Assembly: GCF_000430825.1 (NCBI RefSeq)
Contig: NZ_AUMT01000010.1
Location: 123,546-187,545, forward strand
Direction: 5' to 3'
DNA: 64,000 nucleotides
Source of the DNA: Chryseobacterium daeguense DSM 19388
GTDB lineage: Bacteria; Bacteroidota; Bacteroidia; Flavobacteriales; Weeksellaceae
How positions within the stretch are numbered: position 1 is the first letter of the stretch; every line of letters begins with the position of its first letter. A model generated the notes under the pieces. The model saw only the letters and a program-made list of their open reading frames with translations, searched no databases and had not been told where the DNA came from. Shown piece by piece: positions 9,513 through 18,483 of the stretch. Position numbers and translations under genes: made by a program.

Positions 9513-10385
9513 TTAAATAAATTTTTCTAAAATAAAGTACAAATATACGACAGGAACGCAGATTAAAAAACTGTCCAGCCTGTCTAAAACTCCACCATGC
9601 CCCGGAATGATGTTTCCGCTGTCTTTTACCCCAAAATTTCTTTTCAGCTGGCTTTCCACAAGATCTCCCACAGGAGCAAATGCAGCCACCAAAAAGCCTA
9701 CAACCATCCAGTTTCCGCGAAGATCAGGATGATAGTGTTCTACAAAATAGGATAAAACCAAGGTCAGTACAACTCCACCAATATATCCTTCCCAAGTCTT
9801 TTTAGGAGAGATTTTGGGAGCCATTTTATGTTTTCCGAAGAATTTCCCGGTAAGGTAGGCAAAAGTATCACTGCTCCAGATTAATATAAATAAAAACAGA
9901 ACCTCGAGCGAAAACCTGTCATCAAACCTTGAAAATTTAGGCAGGCCCAATGCAAAACTGAACGGTAGAGCCACATAAATAACAGTAAAGATCAGTTTTC
10001 CGCTGTCGAAATACAATTCGTTCGGATATTTAAATAAAGTAACAACAGCGATTACAATGAGAGCCATCGCCAATATTTCGCTTATTCTAAAATCAAAAAA
10101 GAAATCAAAATAGAAGTATCTTTTGGAAAAAATGTAAAAGATAAACGCAATCAGAGGAAAAACAGCCCACCTTTCGTAACCGTTTCCAAACTTCATTATT
10201 TTGAAGCATTCCCAGGAACCTACACCCAGCAAAAGCGTAATTAACCCGTAGTATAAATATTCCTGCTTTACAAGACCCGGCGAAATGCTGTTGATAAGCT
10301 GTGCTCCGAGCGGAGTGGTACAAAGAATAATGACTGCTACGTAAACAATGCCTGAAAGGGTTCTTTGAATGAGATTTTTGTCCAA
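9513..10385 (-). CDS. cdsA: Phosphatidate cytidylyltransferase
   Basis: The enzyme makes CDP-diacylglycerol from CTP and phosphatidic acid, the branch point for phospholipids. The 290-residue product has several membrane helices and the C-terminal family signature: GDLVESQLKRNFGVKDSG followed by PGHGGVLDRLDS, with the conserved Lys-Asp and the Asp-Arg-x-Asp metal site. It is placed between the LUD gene and psd, with a 4-nt gap to psd, matching the biochemical order. Confidence 0.94.
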   Translation of the reverse strand: MDKNLIQRTLSGIVYVAVIILCTTPLGAQLINSISPGLVKQEYLYYGLITLLLGVGSWECFKIMKFGNGYERWAVFPLIAFIFYIFSKRYFYFDFFFDFRISEILAMALIVIAVVTLFKYPNELYFDSGKLIFTVIYVALPFSFALGLPKFSRFDDRFSLEVLFLFILIWSSDTFAYLTGKFFGKHKMAPKISPKKTWEGYIGGVVLTLVLSYFVEHYHPDLRGNWMVVGFLVAAFAPVGDLVESQLKRNFGVKDSGNIIPGHGGVLDRLDSFLICVPVVYLYFILEKFI

Positions 10386-10409
10386 AATTTTAAATTTAAA
10401 AGTTGATGC

Positions 10410-10991
10410 TTAATCTTCAAGCAGCAATAAAAACAGTTTCGTATTTGTATTCGAAGATGTATCGAGCTTCGACTGCCCTCCGCTTATTGACGTGAGATTT
10501 TTAATATTCCCGTTTCTTTTTATCTTACCCATGGCATCATTCAGATTATTCACGATTTGTGAAACATTGGCCATGATGATAATTTTATTCGGAAGCCTCG
10601 AAGAATGATAATGAAGAATATTATTATGGGAAAGCATGATCCTTCCATCGTAAGCGATAAGATATTCGCAGGTGATGAATGCGGCATCATTTGCCGTCTG
10701 CAATTCCGGAGTGTAAGGAGACTTTACTACATTCAAAAAATTCTGAAGATCCTTGTCCCAGCAGAAAAGATTTTGAATCCCTTCTATTTTGATAATCTGA
10801 TTCAGCGTCTGTAAAGCTTCCGCCTCATCTGCACAGTAATTAAAAAAACCGCCCGAATGCGTGAACAATTGGGCAAATTTATAGTCGAGATCCGCATTTT
10901 TCAACGAATCCCCGAGTTTCTCCAAGCTCTGTTTTTCTTCTTCTTCAGGCTGGTTGGTAAGTTTGCTTACAATCCTCTTGAATAAATTCAA
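10410..10991 (-). CDS. LUD (LutC/YkgG-like) domain protein
   Basis: The 193-residue product looks like a single LUD domain: N-terminal helices, then NYCADEAEALQTLNQII, a central DAAFITCEYLIAYDGRIMLS and the segment IMANVSQIVNNLNDAM. Related proteins assist lactate utilisation, but Bacteroidetes often carry a single copy near ftsH without the lutAB partners, as here, so a lactate role is not implied. It starts downstream of an ftsH terminator and has its own possible promoter. Confidence 0.75.
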   Translation of the reverse strand: MNLFKRIVSKLTNQPEEEEKQSLEKLGDSLKNADLDYKFAQLFTHSGGFFNYCADEAEALQTLNQIIKIEGIQNLFCWDKDLQNFLNVVKSPYTPELQTANDAAFITCEYLIAYDGRIMLSHNNILHYHSSRLPNKIIIMANVSQIVNNLNDAMGKIKRNGNIKNLTSISGGQSKLDTSSNTNTKLFLLLLED

Positions 10992-11018
10992 CTCAATTAA
11001 TTTTTAATCAACTTTATA

Positions 11019-11026
11019 CAAAAATA
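11019..11026 (-). promoter_or_regulatory. -7 promoter element for the LUD-cdsA-psd genes
   Basis: The minus strand reads TATTTTTG, 27 nt before the LUD start codon and just downstream of the ftsH terminator. Confidence 0.5.
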
Positions 11027-11071
11027 TAAAATTAATTACATAAGAATCCAAAAACATGCCGATAAATATGA

Positions 11072-11105
11072 AAAAACCTGACAATTTTGGAATTGCCAGG
11101 TTTTT
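11072..11105. terminator. Terminator between ftsH and the LUD gene
   Basis: AAAAACCTGACAATT pairs with AATTGCCAGGTTTTT with one mismatch around TTGG; A and T tracts flank both sides. Confidence 0.75.
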
Positions 11106-11126
11106 ATTATTGTTTTAAAAGTAATA

Positions 11127-13145
11127 TTAAAGTTGAGTCGGGCTTTCAGGAGCCTGAATTTCACTTTCTTCTTCCTTTTCTTTGTCTTTGATTACGATGG
11201 GCTCTCCAATTTCTCCAATCGTAGGAATTGTATTGGTAACCGGTTTTTCCGTAAGTTCCGGATCCCATGCTCTTTTTCCGAATACTTCTTCTAAATCTTC
11301 ACGGAAAATTACTTCTTTTTCTAATAGTTTATTCGCCAAAGCATCAAGCTTGTCCTTATTTTCCGTTAAAATCTGAATTGCTCTTTCGTATTGAGTTTCG
11401 ATAATTCCTTTAATTTCAACATCAATTTTCTTAGCTGTTTCTTCGGAATAAGGTTTTCCAAAATTGTATTCAGCCTGTCCTGAGCTGTCATAATAAGAGA
11501 TATTTCCAATATTCGGGCTCAATCCATAGATTGTAACCATAGCCTGAGCTCTCTTCGTAACACTTTCCAAATCTGAAAGCGCTCCTGTAGAAATATTGTT
11601 AAATATCACCTGTTCTGCAGCTCTACCACCTAATGTTGCACATAATTCGTCTAACATTTGTTCTGTAGTCGTCAATTGCCTTTCTTCAGGTAAATACCAG
11701 GCTGCCCCTAAAGAACGTCCTCTCGGTACAATTGTTACTTTCAATAGCGGTGAAGCATGCTCTACCAGCCATGAAATTGTAGCGTGTCCCGCTTCGTGAT
11801 AAGCTACTCTTCTTTTTTCCGAAGGCTTAATCGCTTTATTTTTCTTTTCAAGACCACCGATGATTCTGTCTACAGCATCAAGGAAATCCTGCTTATTTAC
11901 TGATGTATGATTGTTTCTTGCTGCAATTAAAGCCGCTTCGTTACAAACATTCGCAATATCTGCTCCACTGAATCCGGGAGTCTGTTTTGCCAGGAACTCT
12001 CTGTCAACCGTATCATCAAGCTTGATTTTTTTCAGGTGAACATCAAAAATCTGTCTTCTTTCATGTAATTCCGGAAGGTCTACATAGATTGAACGGTCAA
12101 AACGCCCGGCTCTCATTAAAGCTTTATCTAAAATATCAGCTCTGTTAGTCGCAGCCATTACAATTACGTTAGTATCCGTTCCGAAACCGTCCATTTCGGT
12201 TAACAACTGGTTCAATGTATTTTCTCTTTCGTCGTTTCCGCCTGAGAAATTATTTTTTCCTCTTGCACGTCCGATGGCATCAATCTCATCAATGAAGATA
12301 ATTGCAGGAGATTTAGCTTTAGCCTGGGCAAAAAGGTCTCTTACTCTTGAAGCACCTACTCCCACAAACATTTCCACAAAATCTGAACCTGAAAGCGAGA
12401 AGAAAGGAACTTTAGCTTCACCCGCTACAGCTTTTGCCAATAACGTTTTACCAGTTCCCGGAGGCCCTACCAAAAGTACACCTTTAGGAATTTTACCTCC
12501 CAGCTTTGTATATTTTTCTGAGTTCTTCAAGAAATCTACTACTTCCTGAACCTCTTCTTTAGCTCCTTCCAAACCTGCAACATCTTTAAATGTCACCTGA
12601 ATTCTTTCTTTTTCGTCGAAAAGCTTAGCTTTAGATTTTCCGATAGAGAAAATTTGTCCGCCGGGACCTCCGCCACCGCCCATCTTTCTGAAAAGAAGGA
12701 AATAGAATAACCCTAAAATAGCAATCCAGATCAATGCAGAAACTAAGATATCCATAAAAGGACTTTTCCCTGCACCGTAATCTTTGGTTGTTTTAATTGC
12801 CGGATTTGTTGCTCTTATCTGATCAAATTTTTGAAGGAAAAGCTGAAGATCTCCATATTTTACAGTAAAATCTGCCTGTGGAGTCATAGAGAATGCAGAA
12901 AGCGGATCATTTTCCTTGGTTTTTGCAACCGTTGCCGTTTTTGCAGCCTGTGTAAGAAACACATCAGCCTTTTCTGTATCTTTATAAATTATAATGTTCT
13001 GAACTTTTCCTGCCTGCATTTCTCTAAAGAAACCGTCTTCATCTATAGTCTTTGCACTGCTGTCACCAAAAAAATTGGATGCGAAGAATAGCAAAAGAGC
13101 TACAATCATGATAGGAAAAAACCAGTTAAATCCTTTATTGTTCAT
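11127..13145 (-). CDS. ftsH: ATP-dependent zinc metalloprotease FtsH
   Basis: A membrane-bound AAA+ protease that extracts and degrades membrane and regulatory proteins. The 672-residue product has a first membrane helix (about 7-24), a periplasmic domain, a second helix near 128-150 before a Gly-rich linker, Walker A GPPGTGKT near 228, Walker B IIFIDEIDAIG, the second region of homology ATNRADILDKALMRAGRFDR, and the zinc site HEAGH near 449. The C-terminal tail is acidic (KEKEEESEIQAPESP). It is 15 nt after rsfS in the same direction. Confidence 0.97.
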   Translation of the reverse strand: MNNKGFNWFFPIMIVALLLFFASNFFGDSSAKTIDEDGFFREMQAGKVQNIIIYKDTEKADVFLTQAAKTATVAKTKENDPLSAFSMTPQADFTVKYGDLQLFLQKFDQIRATNPAIKTTKDYGAGKSPFMDILVSALIWIAILGLFYFLLFRKMGGGGGPGGQIFSIGKSKAKLFDEKERIQVTFKDVAGLEGAKEEVQEVVDFLKNSEKYTKLGGKIPKGVLLVGPPGTGKTLLAKAVAGEAKVPFFSLSGSDFVEMFVGVGASRVRDLFAQAKAKSPAIIFIDEIDAIGRARGKNNFSGGNDERENTLNQLLTEMDGFGTDTNVIVMAATNRADILDKALMRAGRFDRSIYVDLPELHERRQIFDVHLKKIKLDDTVDREFLAKQTPGFSGADIANVCNEAALIAARNNHTSVNKQDFLDAVDRIIGGLEKKNKAIKPSEKRRVAYHEAGHATISWLVEHASPLLKVTIVPRGRSLGAAWYLPEERQLTTTEQMLDELCATLGGRAAEQVIFNNISTGALSDLESVTKRAQAMVTIYGLSPNIGNISYYDSSGQAEYNFGKPYSEETAKKIDVEIKGIIETQYERAIQILTENKDKLDALANKLLEKEVIFREDLEEVFGKRAWDPELTEKPVTNTIPTIGEIGEPIVIKDKEKEEESEIQAPESPTQL

Positions 13146-13160
13146 TTATACTTTTTAAAA

Positions 13161-13529
13161 TTAAAATTCATTTTCAACCTTTGTAATAACTGCGTCACCC
13201 CAAAGTTCTTCTATATCGTAGTACTCCCGTACCTGTTTCTGGAAAATGTGAACCACCACTGAAACGTAATCTACCAAAACCCACATTGCGTTTTCGGTAC
13301 CTTCTACGTGCCAAGGTCTTTCTTTTAGTTCGTTTCTCACTTTCTTCTCAACACTTCCTGCCAGTGCAGCAACTTGTGTGTTGGAATTCCCGCTACATAT
13401 TACAAACGTCTCAGCTACAGAGTTTTCAATGTTTGAAAGATCAAAGATCATAATATCTTCACCCTTTACATCTTGAATTGCCTCAACGATTTTATCTAAT
13501 AATTCTTGTTTTTCTGCTGTTTTATTCAT
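13161..13529 (-). CDS. rsfS: Ribosomal silencing factor RsfS
   Basis: The 122-residue product is of the Iojap/RsfS family, which binds ribosomal protein uL14 and blocks subunit joining during starvation. Visible family features are DIMIFDLSNIENSVAETFVICSG, the basic stretch RPWHVEGTENAMWVLVDY and the closing VVHIFQKQVREYYDIEELW. It is the first gene of the rsfS-ftsH unit and divergent from birA, an arrangement common in Flavobacteriia. Confidence 0.95.
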   Translation of the reverse strand: MNKTAEKQELLDKIVEAIQDVKGEDIMIFDLSNIENSVAETFVICSGNSNTQVAALAGSVEKKVRNELKERPWHVEGTENAMWVLVDYVSVVVHIFQKQVREYYDIEELWGDAVITKVENEF

Positions 13530-13548
13530 TAAAAAATACTATAATCTG

Positions 13549-13556
13549 CAAATTTA
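13549..13556 (-). promoter_or_regulatory. -7 promoter element for rsfS-ftsH
   Basis: The minus strand reads TAAATTTG, 19 nt before the rsfS start. Confidence 0.6.
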
Positions 13557-13579
13557 TTGTTTTTCTTTTACTTTAGCCT

Positions 13580-13587
13580 TACTTTTG
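13580..13587 (+). promoter_or_regulatory. -7 promoter element for birA
   Basis: TACTTTTG matches TAnnTTTG and ends 28 nt before the birA start. Confidence 0.55.
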
Positions 13588-13615
13588 GCTCCCGAAAGTC
13601 TTAAAGTTTTCTTAA

Positions 13616-14329
13616 ATGAGTCAACTATTCTACCTGAAGGAATGCTCTTCTACTAATGACGAAATTTCAAAGTTTTTACTTTATGAAAATTCAGATTTTG
13701 TAACATTGTATACATTCAATCAAACCAAAGGCCGCGGACAGTACGGAAATACGTGGTCATCCAGTGCTGAAAAAAATTTAGCCTACACTCTGGCTGTAAA
13801 GACCCAAAACTTTACGCTTTCAGATTTTATGTTCAATTATTATACCGCAATCGTAATCAGGGATTATCTTGCCAAATTGACTGAAAAGGACGTAAAAATA
13901 AAGTGGCCGAACGACATTATCCTCAAAAATAAAAAAATCGTCGGAATTCTAATTGAGAAGAAAAAAATTAATCAAAACAACTATTTTATTATCGGAGCTG
14001 GCTTGAATGTTCTTCAGGAAGAATTTGATGAAATTTCCAATGCCGGATCACTGTTTACGCAGACCGGGATAAAATTTGACCTTGAAGAATTCGCTTTAAA
14101 CCTTAACGATTTTCTCATCGAAAGATTAAAAAACATCCCTTCAAATCATGAAATTATGAATCTTTTTAATACTTATTTATTTAAAAAAGATGAAGTTTCT
14201 GTGTTTGAGCTTGATAAAACGCGCCAAAATGGCATCATCCGAAAAGCAGATGAAAATGGTGAACTCTGGATAGAATTTGAAGATGGTTTGCGGTCTTTTT
14301 ATCACAAAGAAATAAAACTGCTTTACTGA
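13616..14329 (+). CDS. birA: Biotin-[acetyl-CoA-carboxylase] ligase
   Basis: The enzyme activates biotin with ATP and attaches it to the biotin carboxyl carrier protein. The 237-residue product is the catalytic domain alone: KGRGQYGNTWSSS binds biotin-AMP, followed by KWPNDIILKNKKIVGILIE with the catalytic Lys, and a short C-terminal SH3-like domain. The N-terminal DNA-binding domain of E. coli BirA is absent, so it should not act as a repressor. Its last 7 bases overlap the convergent permease gene. Confidence 0.94.
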   Translation: MSQLFYLKECSSTNDEISKFLLYENSDFVTLYTFNQTKGRGQYGNTWSSSAEKNLAYTLAVKTQNFTLSDFMFNYYTAIVIRDYLAKLTEKDVKIKWPNDIILKNKKIVGILIEKKKINQNNYFIIGAGLNVLQEEFDEISNAGSLFTQTGIKFDLEEFALNLNDFLIERLKNIPSNHEIMNLFNTYLFKKDEVSVFELDKTRQNGIIRKADENGELWIEFEDGLRSFYHKEIKLLY

Positions 14330-15435
14330 TTTGCTCTTTTGAGATACAGGTAGGCTGCCAGTGGGAAAAATACGATATTCGGGAACCACATAGCCAATGC
14401 CGGTGACATGCTTTTATTTTCTGAGACTACTTTTAAAGCTTCAAACGAGAATACAAACACGAAAGCCAACGAAATCCCCAATGCTAAGTTAATCCCCAAC
14501 CCTCCCCGTTTTTTCTGTGAAGAAAGGGAAAGCGCCAGGAACGTTAAAATAACAATAGAAACAGGCATTGAGGTCCTTTGATGCAACTCATTCAGGTGGG
14601 CATTGAGGTTGCTGTTTCCTTTTTCTGTTTCTCTTTTGATGAATTTCAACAGCTCGGGTGTTGTTTTGTTCTGCCCCAGAAGCTCATTCGGGAAAAGCTC
14701 TTCAGGATCGTGCCCGAAGCTTTTCTTTAGATCAAAACCATTTGCCAGCTTTTCTGTATCGTTTTTATTGATTGTTTTTTCTGTGTAAGAATTCAGGACA
14801 AACTGTTTTTTATCCTTATCCCAATTCACATCGGAAGCCTTTAATTCATACAGCATTTTCCTGTTTTTATCAAACTTCTGATATACGAAACCTGAACCTC
14901 TTTTTTCTCTTTTATTCCATGAATTAACGAAAATATACTCCGTTTTGCTCAATTGTGCAGATGCAGGAGCTGTTCCGAGCATTTTCTCCTTATTTGTTGC
15001 GTTGTATGTATAGGCTTCCAGCTGGTTTTTTTGAATATTCGCCCAAGGCAATACAAAATGATTGACAATCAACGAAATAGCCGCAATAAACAATGACGTG
15101 ATCAAATATGGTCTTGCAAACCTGTGAAAGCTGGCTCCGCTACTGATAACAGCCACAATTTCAGTATTATTTGCCATTCTGGAAGTGAAATAAATCACGG
15201 AAATGAACACCAAAATCGAAAGGAATGTCATTACCAGATTCACAATCCAGAAAGGATAAAAATGGGTGAGGAAATAGGTAAGGTTAAGCTTCGGATCAAT
15301 GGCTGTGGCATTTTCAATCCTGGGGATTTTCTGCTGAACATCGATCACAAGGACCACTATAGACAGCAAGACAAGCATGAAACTAAAGGTTCCAAGGTAT
15401 TTTCTTACAATGTATCTGTCTATAATCTTTAACAT
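14323..15435 (-). CDS. LptF/LptG family permease
   Basis: The 370-residue product has the LptF/G layout: an N-terminal helix group (IIDRYIVRKYLGTFSFMLVLLSIVVLVIDV and two more helices), a soluble beta-rich periplasmic part (about 130-270), and three C-terminal helices. The family forms the membrane half of the LptB2FG exporter that drives lipopolysaccharide transport to the outer membrane. Whether this copy is LptF or LptG is not decided. It starts 9 nt after tgt ends and is probably co-transcribed with it, a pairing common in Bacteroidetes. Confidence 0.88.
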   Translation of the reverse strand: MLKIIDRYIVRKYLGTFSFMLVLLSIVVLVIDVQQKIPRIENATAIDPKLNLTYFLTHFYPFWIVNLVMTFLSILVFISVIYFTSRMANNTEIVAVISSGASFHRFARPYLITSLFIAAISLIVNHFVLPWANIQKNQLEAYTYNATNKEKMLGTAPASAQLSKTEYIFVNSWNKREKRGSGFVYQKFDKNRKMLYELKASDVNWDKDKKQFVLNSYTEKTINKNDTEKLANGFDLKKSFGHDPEELFPNELLGQNKTTPELLKFIKRETEKGNSNLNAHLNELHQRTSMPVSIVILTFLALSLSSQKKRGGLGINLALGISLAFVFVFSFEALKVVSENKSMSPALAMWFPNIVFFPLAAYLYLKRANQ

Positions 15436-15444
15436 AAAAATATT

Positions 15445-16575
15445 TTAAAGTCTTTGTCTGAGAACAGGCACCACAGATTTTTTCCATTCATAAAAATCTC
15501 CCGCAATGATATGTTCTCTGGCTAATTTTACTAAATCCAAATAAAAAGCTAAGTTATGAATTGAAGCGATTTGTTTTGCTAAATATTCCTTAGAAACGAA
15601 TAAATGTCTCAAATATGCTTTCGAATATTCTTTGTCTACGAAACTTGTTCCAAACTCATCTAAAGGCGAAAAATCTTTTTTCCATTTTTCATTCTTAAGA
15701 TTCATCACCCCTTTCCAGGTGAAAAGCATGGCGTTTCTCGCATTTCTGGTCGGCATTACACAATCCATCATATCAATCCCTAAACCAATGGATTCCAGGA
15801 TATTCCAAGGAGTTCCGACTCCCATTAAATATCTCGGCTTTTCTTTAGGTAAAATATCGGTAACCTCATCGGTAATCCTGTACATTTCCTCTTCCGGCTC
15901 TCCTACCGAAAGTCCGCCGATTGCATTTCCTTCAGCTCCTGCCTCTGCAATAACTTCAGCAGAAATTTTTCTTAAATCCGAATAAGTGGATCCCTGTACA
16001 ATTGGGAAAAGTCTTTGCTTGTAGCCGTATAATTCAGGGTTATTCTCCGTCCATTCGATGCATCTTTTTAGCCAGCGATGGGTAAGCTCCATGGATGATT
16101 TTGCCTGATTGTATTCGCACGGATAGGCTACACATTCATCAAAAGCCATGAAAATATCGGCTCCGATCTGTCTTTGAATTTCCATAGATTTTTCCGGGGA
16201 AAACATGTGATAACTTCCGTCGATATGAGACTTAAATCTTGCTCCTTCTTCAGACATTTTCCTGCTGCTGGCCAATGAAAAGACCTGAAACCCTCCTGAA
16301 TCCGTAAGAATCGGGAGATCCCAGTTCATGAATTTATGCAATCCTCCCGCTTCCTGCATGGTTTCCATGCCCGGACGAAGGTATAAATGATAGGTGTTCC
16401 CAAGAATAATCTGGGCTTTGATGTCTTCTTTTAATTCTCTTTGGTGAACTGTTTTTACGCTGGCAACAGTTCCTACAGGCATAAAAATCGGGGTCTGGAT
16501 TTTACCGTGGTCTGAGGTAATTTCTCCGGCCCTGGCCTTTCCTTCAGAGGTTTTTTCTATATTAAAAAATTTCAT
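15445..16575 (-). CDS. tgt: tRNA-guanine transglycosylase lacking the usual zinc cysteines
   Basis: The enzyme exchanges guanine 34 for a queuosine precursor in tRNAs for Asp, Asn, His and Tyr. The 376-residue product has DSGGFQVFSL, the substrate pocket GGLSVGEP and the nucleophile region GIDMMDCVMPTRNARN. Where the family normally has a zinc site (CxCxxC followed by a distant His), the sequence reads DEFGTSFVDKEYSKAYLRHL, so all three Cys are absent; I checked this against the DNA near 15601-15665. The rest of the fold is intact, so the protein is probably active without that zinc. Confidence 0.93.
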   Translation of the reverse strand: MKFFNIEKTSEGKARAGEITSDHGKIQTPIFMPVGTVASVKTVHQRELKEDIKAQIILGNTYHLYLRPGMETMQEAGGLHKFMNWDLPILTDSGGFQVFSLASSRKMSEEGARFKSHIDGSYHMFSPEKSMEIQRQIGADIFMAFDECVAYPCEYNQAKSSMELTHRWLKRCIEWTENNPELYGYKQRLFPIVQGSTYSDLRKISAEVIAEAGAEGNAIGGLSVGEPEEEMYRITDEVTDILPKEKPRYLMGVGTPWNILESIGLGIDMMDCVMPTRNARNAMLFTWKGVMNLKNEKWKKDFSPLDEFGTSFVDKEYSKAYLRHLFVSKEYLAKQIASIHNLAFYLDLVKLAREHIIAGDFYEWKKSVVPVLRQRL

Positions 16576-16632
16576 TCTTATATTTTTTTCACCGTTCGCG
16601 GTTTATATTTGCAGAAAAATTTCCTGCTTTAA

Positions 16633-17004
16633 TTATCTTGCGAAATTCGGTAAATTTTGATTCTTCTTCAGCTTATCCTTTACATATTGATCCGCTTTCG
16701 GATCCTTTTCCAGTACTATTTTCTGTGCATCTTCTGCAATCTCGTTCATTTTTTGCTTGATTACATAATATTTAAAGCTTTCCGTAAAATCATTTGGCTT
16801 TACATTATGCGTTTTCAGAACGAATCTTGTTCCTGCTTCCAGATTGGAATTCGGATACATGAATGTTGCCTGATCATTAATAGCCAGATCGGCAAGAATT
16901 TCTGCCATCTGATCTTTCGGGATCAGATTTTTAGGCTTATCAATATAATCTCCTCTACAGGAAACTACAAGCATCAAAACGAAAATGAAGATCAGCTTTT
17001 TCAT
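16633..17004 (-). CDS. DUF4296 family lipoprotein
   Basis: The 123-residue product has a lipoprotein signal ending in VVSC (Cys16), then a helical domain starting with KPKNLIPKDQMAEILADLAI, typical of the Bacteroidetes DUF4296 family. It is 9 nt after the glycosyltransferase gene and in the same direction. The function is unknown. Confidence 0.8.
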   Translation of the reverse strand: MKKLIFIFVLMLVVSCRGDYIDKPKNLIPKDQMAEILADLAINDQATFMYPNSNLEAGTRFVLKTHNVKPNDFTESFKYYVIKQKMNEIAEDAQKIVLEKDPKADQYVKDKLKKNQNLPNFAR

Positions 17005-17013
17005 CAGTTAATT

Positions 17014-17730
17014 TTATAGTCTGTTGATTATAGATTTCCATTTTAAATTTAAAACTCCAAAAACCGCTTCATGAATGATTCCGCCATTCATTTTGCTTTC
17101 TCCCAAGATTCTGTTCGTAAAAATAATAGGTACCTCTACAATTCTGAATCCCTTTTTAAAAGCTCTGAATTTCATTTCAATCTGAAATCCGTAGCCTTTC
17201 AATCTTACATTATCTAACCCGATCTCTTCCAATACTTTTCTTGAAAAGCAGACAAAACCTGCCGTCGTGTCATGAATCGGTAACCCTAAAACGAATCTTA
17301 CATATTTTGAGGCAAAATAGGAGAGCAAAACCCTTCCCATAGGCCAATTGACAACATTTACCCCCTTTGAATATCTTGAACCGATAGCCATATCTGCATT
17401 CAAGCAAGCTTCAAAAAGTTTAGGCAGATCATTCGGGTTGTGAGAAAAATCGGCATCCATTTCAAAAATATAATCATATCTATTCTCAATGGCCCATTTA
17501 AATCCATGAATATAGGCCTTCCCCAAACCGTCTTTGGTATGCCTTACAGACAGATGCAAATGGTGTGGAAACTTTTTCTGAAGGTCCTTTACCACTTCCG
17601 CCGTTCCATCCGGAGAAGTATCATCCACTACTAAAATATGAAAGTCATCTTCTAACGCAAAAACTGCGGAAATAATATTTTCTATATTTTCCTTTTCGTT
17701 GTAAGTGGGAATGATGACGAGCTTTTTCAT
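17014..17730 (-). CDS. Polyprenol monophosphomannose synthase-like GT2 glycosyltransferase
   Basis: The protein probably transfers a sugar, likely mannose, from a nucleotide sugar to polyprenol phosphate. I place the start at MKKLVIIPTYNEKENI (238 residues), because a promoter element lies 9 nt upstream and the longer reading adds unrelated residues. Visible GT2 features are VVDDTSPDGTAEVV, MDADFSHNPNDLPKL with the metal-binding DAD, GSRYSKGVNVVNWPMGRVLLS and DTTAGFVCFSRKVL. There is no C-terminal membrane domain, as in Dpm1. It leads a transcript with the DUF4296 gene. Confidence 0.88.
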   Translation of the reverse strand: MKKLVIIPTYNEKENIENIISAVFALEDDFHILVVDDTSPDGTAEVVKDLQKKFPHHLHLSVRHTKDGLGKAYIHGFKWAIENRYDYIFEMDADFSHNPNDLPKLFEACLNADMAIGSRYSKGVNVVNWPMGRVLLSYFASKYVRFVLGLPIHDTTAGFVCFSRKVLEEIGLDNVRLKGYGFQIEMKFRAFKKGFRIVEVPIIFTNRILGESKMNGGIIHEAVFGVLNLKWKSIINRL

Positions 17731-17739
17731 TTCAGTTTG

Positions 17740-17747
17740 CAAAGATA
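17740..17747 (-). promoter_or_regulatory. -7 promoter element for the glycosyltransferase
   Basis: The minus strand reads TATCTTTG, 9 nt before the chosen start codon, implying a very short leader. Confidence 0.55.
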
Positions 17748-17784
17748 GTTTATTTAACCTTTTTATTTTATACAAAATAATCTA

Positions 17785-17792
17785 TAATTTTG
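17785..17792 (+). promoter_or_regulatory. -7 promoter element for the DUF4271-hemD genes
   Basis: TAATTTTG matches TAnnTTTG and ends 13 nt before the TTG start at 17806. Confidence 0.55.
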
Positions 17793-17805
17793 CAAAAAAA
17801 TTCCG

Positions 17806-18474
17806 TTGCCGTTATCACAAAACATTACAAATCATATAAGAATACCTGAGAATAATGATTGGGTGGTCTTTATATTGCTGGGCTGCATCTTTTTATACCT
17901 GTTCATGATGAATATCGTGGAGAGAGAGGCCAATCTGAAAGATTTTCTGCTTCAAAAGTATTTTGACGCAAGCAATAACCTGCCAAGCTGGGTAATCACG
18001 TCCTGTGTTACGACTCTGAGCCTTGCAGTTCTGGTATCGCAATACATTCCTATTGTTCCGAAATTTATTGCGGATCTGGAAGTTTTTGGGTACCAGCTGA
18101 ATAAATTCGGGTTCAGCCTGCTGGCTATTGTATTTTTTTATTTTACAAAAACCAGCTTGGGCTTTTTATTTTACCAAAGTATTGGTGATGGCAAAAAATG
18201 GTCTATTTTTTATTTTACCTCTACAAAATTTTATTTTATCCTGTCTTTTTTATTGATAATTTTATGTGTAACCCACTATTATTTCCCGATCGACAGAAAT
18301 AAAATGTTTTTGTATTACTTATACTTCTTCGTATTTGTATTTATTTTCAAGATTTTTTTCTATTTATTTCACAAGAACAACATCTTACCTGAAAAATGGT
18401 ATTATAAATTTTTGTATATTTGCACCCTCCAAATAACACCACTTTTGCTGCTTTGGAAATTATTATTTTTTTAA
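17806..18474 (+). CDS. DUF4271 family membrane protein
   Basis: The 222-residue product has about six hydrophobic segments, starting with VVFILLGCIFLYLFMMNI, separated by short loops, in the manner of the Bacteroidetes DUF4271 family found upstream of hemD. The start is TTG; the first ATG in frame (17887) would cut into the first helix, so TTG at 17806 is preferred. The gene ends 9 nt before hemD, suggesting co-transcription. The function is unknown. Confidence 0.75.
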   Translation: MPLSQNITNHIRIPENNDWVVFILLGCIFLYLFMMNIVEREANLKDFLLQKYFDASNNLPSWVITSCVTTLSLAVLVSQYIPIVPKFIADLEVFGYQLNKFGFSLLAIVFFYFTKTSLGFLFYQSIGDGKKWSIFYFTSTKFYFILSFLLIILCVTHYYFPIDRNKMFLYYLYFFVFVFIFKIFFYLFHKNNILPEKWYYKFLYICTLQITPLLLLWKLLFF

Positions 18475-18483
18475 TAACTGTCA

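Noticed and set aside
17731..17775. Longer N-terminus for the glycosyltransferase
   Set aside because: The extra 15 residues are unlike the family and the interval contains the promoter element at 17740-17747.
18205..18480. Repeated TATTTTA phrases as a regulatory repeat
   Set aside because: They fall inside the DUF4271 coding region and reflect Phe/Tyr/Leu-rich membrane segments in an AT-rich genome.
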